This document shows positions 41,711 through 46,461 of a stretch of DNA of 46,461 bases, one piece after another. A program made the position numbers and the translations under genes. This DNA comes from Cyanobacteria bacterium SBLK (lineage in GTDB: Bacteria > Cyanobacteriota > Cyanobacteriia > Cyanobacteriales > Spirulinaceae). The stretch is taken from contig JAGHZQ010000103.1 in NCBI GenBank assembly GCA_017746715.1, positions 1-46,461 on the forward strand, given 5' to 3'. A model generated the notes under the pieces. It was not told the DNA's origin, did not search any database, and worked only from the letters and a program-made list of their open reading frames with translations. Position 1 is the stretch's first letter, and each line of letters starts with the position of its first letter.

Positions 41711-43972
41711 TTAACCTACCGAGAGGATTCGCGCCAAGAAGAATGCCCAAGTAGTGACGATGCCTCCAAGGAGGTAGTGAGCGACACCCACCGCACGGCC
41801 TTGGGTAATGCTCAAGGCGCGAGGTTGAATGGCGGGAGCAACTTTCAGCTTGTTGTGGGCCCAAACGATGGACTCGATCAATTCTTGCCAGTAGCCGCGA
41901 CCGCTGAACAAGAACATTAAGCTGAAGGCGAAGATGAAGTGACCCGCTAAGAACATGATGCCATAGGCGGAAAGCGCCGACCCGTAAGAGTTAATGACAT
42001 TTGCTGCTTGCGCCCACAAGAAGTCTCGCAACCAACCGTTGATGGTAATCGCACTTTGAGCGAAGTTACCGGCGGTGATATGAGAGACGGTTCCATCTGA
42101 AGATACCGTACCCCAAACATCCGATTGCATCTTCCAACTAAAGTGGAATATGACCACGGAGAGGGAGTTGTACATCCAGAACAAGCCCAGGAAGACGTGA
42201 TCCCAACCGGAAACTTGGCAGGTACCGCCGCGACCGGGACCGTCGCAAGGGAAGCGGAAGCCGAGTTCTGATTTATCGGGAATCAAACGAGAGTTCCGAG
42301 CGTAGAGAACGCCTTTGAGGAGGATGAGAACGGTGACGTGAATGGTAAACGCGTGAATGTGATGCACCATGAAGTCGGCGGTACCGAGTTGAATGGGCAT
42401 CATGGCGACTTTGCCACCCACGGCAACGACATCGCCACCGAAAGCAGGACTAACGGATGCACCGGCAAAAGGAGCCGTTGCACCGGCTGCTGCGGCGTGG
42501 AGGCTTTGAACCCACTGGGCAAAGATGGGTTGAAGTTGAATGCCTGTATCCGAGAACATATCTTGAGGCCGTCCCAATGCACGCATGGTGTCATTGTGAA
42601 TGTACAGCCCGAAGCTGTGGAAGCCCAACCAGATACAAACCCAGTTCAGGTGGGAAATGATGGCATCGCGAACTCGCAGGACGCGATCGAGAACGTTGTT
42701 GACGTTTTTGGCCGGGTCGTAGTCGCGAACCATGAAGATCGCGCCGTGAGCGCCAGCACCAACGATCAAGAAGCCACCAATCCACATATGGTGCGTAAAG
42801 AGGGACAATTGCGTGCCGTAGTCGATCGCCTGATAGGGATACGGCGGCATGGCGTACATGTGATGGGCAATGATGATGGTCAAGGATCCCAACATGGCCA
42901 AGTTAATGGCGAGTTGAGCGTGCCAAGACGTGGTCAGAACTTCGTAAAGTCCTTGGTGACCTTCACCGCCAAAGAGAACGGGGTCGCCTTTGTGACCGTC
43001 GAGAATCTCTTTGATGCTGTGACCGATACCCCAGTTGGTGCGGTACATGTGACCGGCAACGATGAACAGAACCGCGATCGCGACGTGGTGATGCGCGATA
43101 TCGGTCAGCCACAAGCCACCGGTTTGAGGATTCAAGCCCCCGTTAAAGGTCAAAATGTCGGAGTATACCCCCCAATTTAAGGTGAAGAAGGGTTTAATGC
43201 CTTCTGCAAAACTGGGATACAACTCCGCCATCTTGGCAGCATCGAAGAACTCGTGGGGCAGGGGAATGTCCTGCGGGGCAACACCTTTGTCCAAGAGGTT
43301 GTTAATCGGCAAGGAAACGTGAATTAAGTGTCCCGCCCAACCTAAAGAACCGCAACCGAGCAATACGGAAAGGTGGTGGTTCAACATCGACTCCGTATTC
43401 TGGAACCATTCCAGTTTGGGAGCTTTTTTGTGATAGTGAAACCAACCGGCAAAGATACAAAGACCTGCCATGACTAAACCGCCGATGGCGGTAGCCAGCA
43501 ATTGCTCGGAATTGGTGTAACCGGCGGCTCTCCACAAGTAGAAGAATCCAGAGGTGATCTGAATTCCGTGGAAGCCGCCACCCACATCGCCGTTTAAGAT
43601 TTCTTGACCGACGACCGGCCAAACAACTTGTGCGCTGGGCTTAATATTAATCGGATCTTGCAACCAAGCCGTGTAGTTAGAGAAGCGAGCGCCGTGGAAG
43701 TACATTCCGCTCAACCAAACGAACACGACGGCCAAATGACCGAAGTGCGCGCTGAAGATTTTGCGAGAAATATCTTCTAAGTCGCTGGTTTGACTGTCAA
43801 AATCGTGCGCGTCGGCGTGTAGGTTCCAAATCCAAGTGGTGGTCTTGGGACCTTTGGCTAAATCGCGACGAAAATGACCCGGTTTGCCCCACTTCTCTGT
43901 GGAAGTAGGAACGGGATCGGTGTCAACTACAACTTTTGCTTTTGCCTCTCCTTCTGGAGGACTGATTGTCAT
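41711..43972 (-). CDS. psaA: Photosystem I core protein PsaA
   Basis: This 753-aa partner of PsaB begins MTISPPEGEAKAKVVVD. It has 11 transmembrane helices, the FX loop FPCDGPGRGGTCQVSGWD with two cluster cysteines, and the P700 region near FMVHHIHAFTIHVTV. The C-terminus reads GGIVTTWAFFLARILSVG. A GGGAGGAGAA ribosome binding site lies upstream of ATG 43972. It is the first gene of the operon with psaB. The 477 bp upstream hold its promoter. The length is typical. Confidence 0.99.
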   Translation of the reverse strand: MTISPPEGEAKAKVVVDTDPVPTSTEKWGKPGHFRRDLAKGPKTTTWIWNLHADAHDFDSQTSDLEDISRKIFSAHFGHLAVVFVWLSGMYFHGARFSNYTAWLQDPINIKPSAQVVWPVVGQEILNGDVGGGFHGIQITSGFFYLWRAAGYTNSEQLLATAIGGLVMAGLCIFAGWFHYHKKAPKLEWFQNTESMLNHHLSVLLGCGSLGWAGHLIHVSLPINNLLDKGVAPQDIPLPHEFFDAAKMAELYPSFAEGIKPFFTLNWGVYSDILTFNGGLNPQTGGLWLTDIAHHHVAIAVLFIVAGHMYRTNWGIGHSIKEILDGHKGDPVLFGGEGHQGLYEVLTTSWHAQLAINLAMLGSLTIIIAHHMYAMPPYPYQAIDYGTQLSLFTHHMWIGGFLIVGAGAHGAIFMVRDYDPAKNVNNVLDRVLRVRDAIISHLNWVCIWLGFHSFGLYIHNDTMRALGRPQDMFSDTGIQLQPIFAQWVQSLHAAAAGATAPFAGASVSPAFGGDVVAVGGKVAMMPIQLGTADFMVHHIHAFTIHVTVLILLKGVLYARNSRLIPDKSELGFRFPCDGPGRGGTCQVSGWDHVFLGLFWMYNSLSVVIFHFSWKMQSDVWGTVSSDGTVSHITAGNFAQSAITINGWLRDFLWAQAANVINSYGSALSAYGIMFLAGHFIFAFSLMFLFSGRGYWQELIESIVWAHNKLKVAPAIQPRALSITQGRAVGVAHYLLGGIVTTWAFFLARILSVG

Positions 43973-44449
43973 GAGGGTTCTCCTCCCTAGACAACAATGA
44001 GCGTTTTCCCTTCAAGGGAATTTATCGAACAATTTATTTGCTTTGAAAAGCCGACGAAACAAGCGATCGCCGTATTTTCCCTTAATTATTTAACATCTTG
44101 TCAGAAACAGAGATGCGTCTTTAGGGGGGTTTTGCTTTTACAACCACTTATGAAGTAGATAATACGGTGCGCCCGATCTTCTCGTTCGATGATGTTTACA
44201 ATATTTAAACTTCGCTGCACGGCCTGTTTAACCGAGGTTTTAGCCGGAAACAAGGGGAACGGAAGTCAAGAGCTTCCTTCGTTTTGTAACAAAATGCAAT
44301 ATTTCTCTCAGTTTCGCTTTCTAGCGCGATCGCGTGAATTCTTTCTCAATTCCTTGCTGTTTGCGCCTCGAGGGCGATAGATTTATTCTCGAGCGGTCTG
44401 GTGTCAGATGGTTCGATCCGATAACGAGCGATCGCGCAAGGAGAGGCAA
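43973..44449. promoter_or_regulatory. Divergent upstream region of psaA and the lipoprotein gene
   Basis: This 477-bp gap has no supported gene. A 15-bp palindrome TTCCCTT-C-AAGGGAA (44006-44020) lies 34 bp upstream of the psaA start, probably in its leader RNA. AT-rich stretches around 44085-44110 and 44195-44210 are promoter candidates. I could not find a full two-half-site HLR1/RpaB box, although such light-responsive control would be expected. Confidence 0.45.
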
Positions 44450-46087
44450 GTGTCATCAATCGGTATTTTGCAGCGAGCGGGCAAATTATTTTTGTCTGGG
44501 ATATTGATTTTTGTTTTGAGTTGGGGACTGGCGGGATGCGGCGGCGATCGCATTGAAAGCAAGGTGGAGCAACCCAAAACGGGGACGGAATTGACAACCT
44601 TGGCAGAAGCCGCACCTCCGGAGGCGATCGCGCAACTCGATCGGAGTTTGGTGCGCTATCAACCCCAAGTCACGATTATTACTCCCGCAGCCGGAGAGAT
44701 TCTGGACGAGACCGATGTATCCGTAACCCTGCGAGTTGACGATTTGCCTATCTATCGCGATCGCGATTTGGGGCTGGGTCCTCATTTGGCTCTCATTCTC
44801 GATAACGAGCCAATACAAGAGATTGATGACCTCGAAGAACCCTTTGTTTTAGAAAATGTCCTACCGGGAACCCATACCCTGCGAGTGTTTGCGGTGAAAC
44901 CTTGGGGGGAAAGTTTCAAAAATGAGGGGGCTTACGCTCAAACAACGTTTTCTCTATTTGCGCCGACTCCGCAAAATACCCTCAATGCTTCCGAGCCAAT
45001 TCTGACTTATAACAGTCCCCAAGGCGATTATGGTGCCGAACCGATTCTCCTCGATTTCTACGTTGCTAATGCTCCCCTTCACCTCGTCGCCCGAGAAAGC
45101 AATAATGATGATATTGCCGATTGGCACATTCGCGTGAATGTCAATGGCACGAGTTTCTTGCTCGATCGCTGGACTCCCATTTATCTCAAGGGGTTTGAAC
45201 CGGGGATTAATTGGGTCAAGCTCGAATTTTTAGATGAATATGGCAATCCGGTTGAGAATGGGTTTAATACTTCAGTTCGTCTTTTTAATTACCAACCCGA
45301 CGGACAAGATACGCTTTCCCAATTGCTTCGCGGTGAAATTGCTGCATTAGATGCAGGGGGAATTGTCGATCCCACTTACCAACCCGTGGAAACCGTCCCC
45401 GTTATTGAGGAACCATCGGCAGAAATTCCCGATATTGATGAAGAAATTATTCCAGAGATTCCCGCTATCGATGAAGAAGAAATTCCAGAGATTCCCGAAC
45501 CGATTGAGTTAGAAGAAAATCCCGCACCGGATGAAGAAATTTCGCCTTCCGAACTCGAAGATCCCCTATTAGAAGAAGCGATCGAAGAAGTGGAAATTCC
45601 CGAAGCCTCAGAAGAGACTATCTTGCCAGAGGAAACGGTAGAACCCGAAGTAACGCCTATCGAGGTTGAAGCGGAAACTTCAGAAGAAGCGATCGCGGAA
45701 ACTGAGGAAACTGCGATCGAAGAAGTTCCCATTGTCGAAACCATTGAAGAACCCAACCCTATAGAAAATGAGGTTGAAGAATCTGAAGTTTCGACTCCCG
45801 AACCCGAGTTGTTAGAAACCGAAACAGTAGAACCGATTGAGGAATCAACTGAGGTTGAAATAGAAACTCAACCCAGCGATACGGCGGAAATTCAAGCAGT
45901 TGAAGAAGAGGAAGTTACACCGGAAAATCCCGAAGTTTCCGAAAGCGATCGCGGTTTTTTACAAGGCTTGCTGAATCGCTTTATGGGTCAAACCGAAGCT
46001 CCTCCCGAGGCGATCGATGAGGTGACGGAAGAACAAACCTCGGCAGTTGAAACCATTCCTGAAACGTTAACCCTACCGGAAGGTTAA
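44450..46087 (+). CDS. Lipoprotein with Ig-like domains and long acidic Glu/Pro-rich tail
   Basis: This 545-aa protein has a lipoprotein signal (hydrophobic LFLSGILIFVLSWG followed by lipobox LAGC). Residues ~50-285 form two beta domains: VTIITPAAGEILDETDVSVTL and PGTHTLRVFAVKPWGESF, then LDFYVANAPLHLV, VNVNGTSFLLDRW and PGINWVKLEFLDE. From ~300 to 510 the chain is almost only Glu, Pro, Ile, Val, Thr, Ser, likely disordered and strongly negative. A short helix, RGFLQGLLNRFMG, follows. I chose GTG 44450 because AAGGAGAGG sits 4 nt upstream; ATG 44408 lacks a ribosome binding site and would add a charged extension before the signal. The function is unknown; perhaps a spacer or calcium-binding tail at the envelope. 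Confidence 0.8.
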   Translation: MSSIGILQRAGKLFLSGILIFVLSWGLAGCGGDRIESKVEQPKTGTELTTLAEAAPPEAIAQLDRSLVRYQPQVTIITPAAGEILDETDVSVTLRVDDLPIYRDRDLGLGPHLALILDNEPIQEIDDLEEPFVLENVLPGTHTLRVFAVKPWGESFKNEGAYAQTTFSLFAPTPQNTLNASEPILTYNSPQGDYGAEPILLDFYVANAPLHLVARESNNDDIADWHIRVNVNGTSFLLDRWTPIYLKGFEPGINWVKLEFLDEYGNPVENGFNTSVRLFNYQPDGQDTLSQLLRGEIAALDAGGIVDPTYQPVETVPVIEEPSAEIPDIDEEIIPEIPAIDEEEIPEIPEPIELEENPAPDEEISPSELEDPLLEEAIEEVEIPEASEETILPEETVEPEVTPIEVEAETSEEAIAETEETAIEEVPIVETIEEPNPIENEVEESEVSTPEPELLETETVEPIEESTEVEIETQPSDTAEIQAVEEEEVTPENPEVSESDRGFLQGLLNRFMGQTEAPPEAIDEVTEEQTSAVETIPETLTLPEG

Positions 46088-46212
46088 TCGTTGAGTGCAA
46101 TAAAAGCGCTCTCTCTTGTCACAATTTTTTCATCCATGAGCGATCGCTTCTTATCGGGTTGAGGAGATCGATCGCTATAGGTCTCCCAGTTTTTCAAGGA
46201 TATGTCTATGAT

Positions 46213-46461
46213 TTATGGTAGTTTAACAAAACCCATTCCAACCTGAAGAAAATGATCGTCTTGCGTTAAAACACGCTGTATTCCTTGCTTTTTCATAATC
46301 ACCATTGATGTTAAATCTGTAAAAGAAATATAGCGTTTCTCAAAATGATGAGGTACAGTAACAACAATGGGTAAACCAATTGTGAATATCTTCTTGAGTA
46401 ACTTGTGAAATTGCGAATTCAATTGCTGCCTCTAGAGCTTTGTAGGTTCTTGCTCCCACAG
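46213..46461 (-). pseudogene. PIN-domain (VapC-like) gene, frame-broken and cut by the window end
   Basis: One frame from the window edge reads VGARTYKALEAAIEFAISQV and then stops; another carries the typical PIN end KRYISFTDLTSMVIMKK, then VLTQDDHFLQVGMGFVKLP. The acidic residues of the second half (D in FTD, D in QDDHF) are kept, but the halves are in different frames, joined somewhere around 46340-46375. The 5' part is outside the window. It is probably the remains of a VapC-type RNase toxin. Confidence 0.65.

Noticed and set aside
39890..43180. Open frames antisense to psaA and psaB
   Set aside because: They arise from the biased codon use of the photosystem genes and show no protein-like motifs.
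44195..44202. HLR1-like half site TTTACAAT upstream of psaA
   Set aside because: The second half site at the required spacing is absent.
44385..44430. tRNA-like T-loop GGTTCGATCC
   Set aside because: No matching stems or acceptor arm could be drawn around it; it lies at the start of the lipoprotein reading frame.
45376..45756. Ser-rich antisense frame opposite the lipoprotein tail
   Set aside because: It is the complement of a Glu-rich repeat region and has no independent support.

Overview
The window is chromosomal DNA of a cyanobacterium. It carries both photosystem I core genes (psaA, psaB), the phycobilisome-core gene apcF, a glutamine synthetase gene with a textbook NtcA-type promoter, and very many copies of the HIP1 palindrome GCGATCGC. 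GC content is moderate, and simple tandem repeats sit at many gene ends. I cannot name the species. Nothing seen points to heterocyst functions.

Layout. 0-2.4 kb: 5S rRNA with its terminator (end of an rRNA operon), then an FGE-sulfatase/lectin-fold protein whose 3' end looks like the variable repeat of a diversity-generating retroelement, and a JmjC/cupin-like oxygenase. 2.5-5.7 kb: an MFS carrier, a PemK/MazF toxin overlapping an Mrr-like nuclease-fold gene, and a membrane-anchored protein. 5.8-9 kb: dxs, a VOC protein and ung. 9.4-11.5 kb: an MbnP/MbnH-type metalloprotein and di-haem peroxidase pair. 11.6-16.6 kb: a GH13 enzyme, a Fur/PerR-type regulator with its own palindromic operator, and a two-subunit sodium:solute symporter.

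16.8-22.2 kb is the most interesting block: a HemL-like class III aminotransferase, a KamA/EpmB-like radical SAM enzyme, a glycine-amidinotransferase homologue, an EamA-type transporter and, convergent to them, a GAMT-like guanidino methyltransferase. Together these look like an undescribed route to a methylated guanidino compound (creatine or an analogue) with export. 22.4-29.2 kb: the DUF2499/DUF3593 pair, a gene joined to a truncated O-antigen ligase, mnmG, two membrane proteins divergent from a TetR regulator with a double operator, and an AAC(3)-I-like acetyltransferase.

29.3-39.2 kb is mixed: an orphan ABC permease, a decayed ATPase gene carrying a small repeat, glnA and apcF (divergent), then an accessory stretch with a DUF433/PIN-like pair, a broken NACHT-HEAT gene, a ParDE pair and a short Uma2-like gene. 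39.2-46.5 kb: the psaAB operon, a lipoprotein with a long acidic tail, and a broken PIN-domain gene at the window edge.
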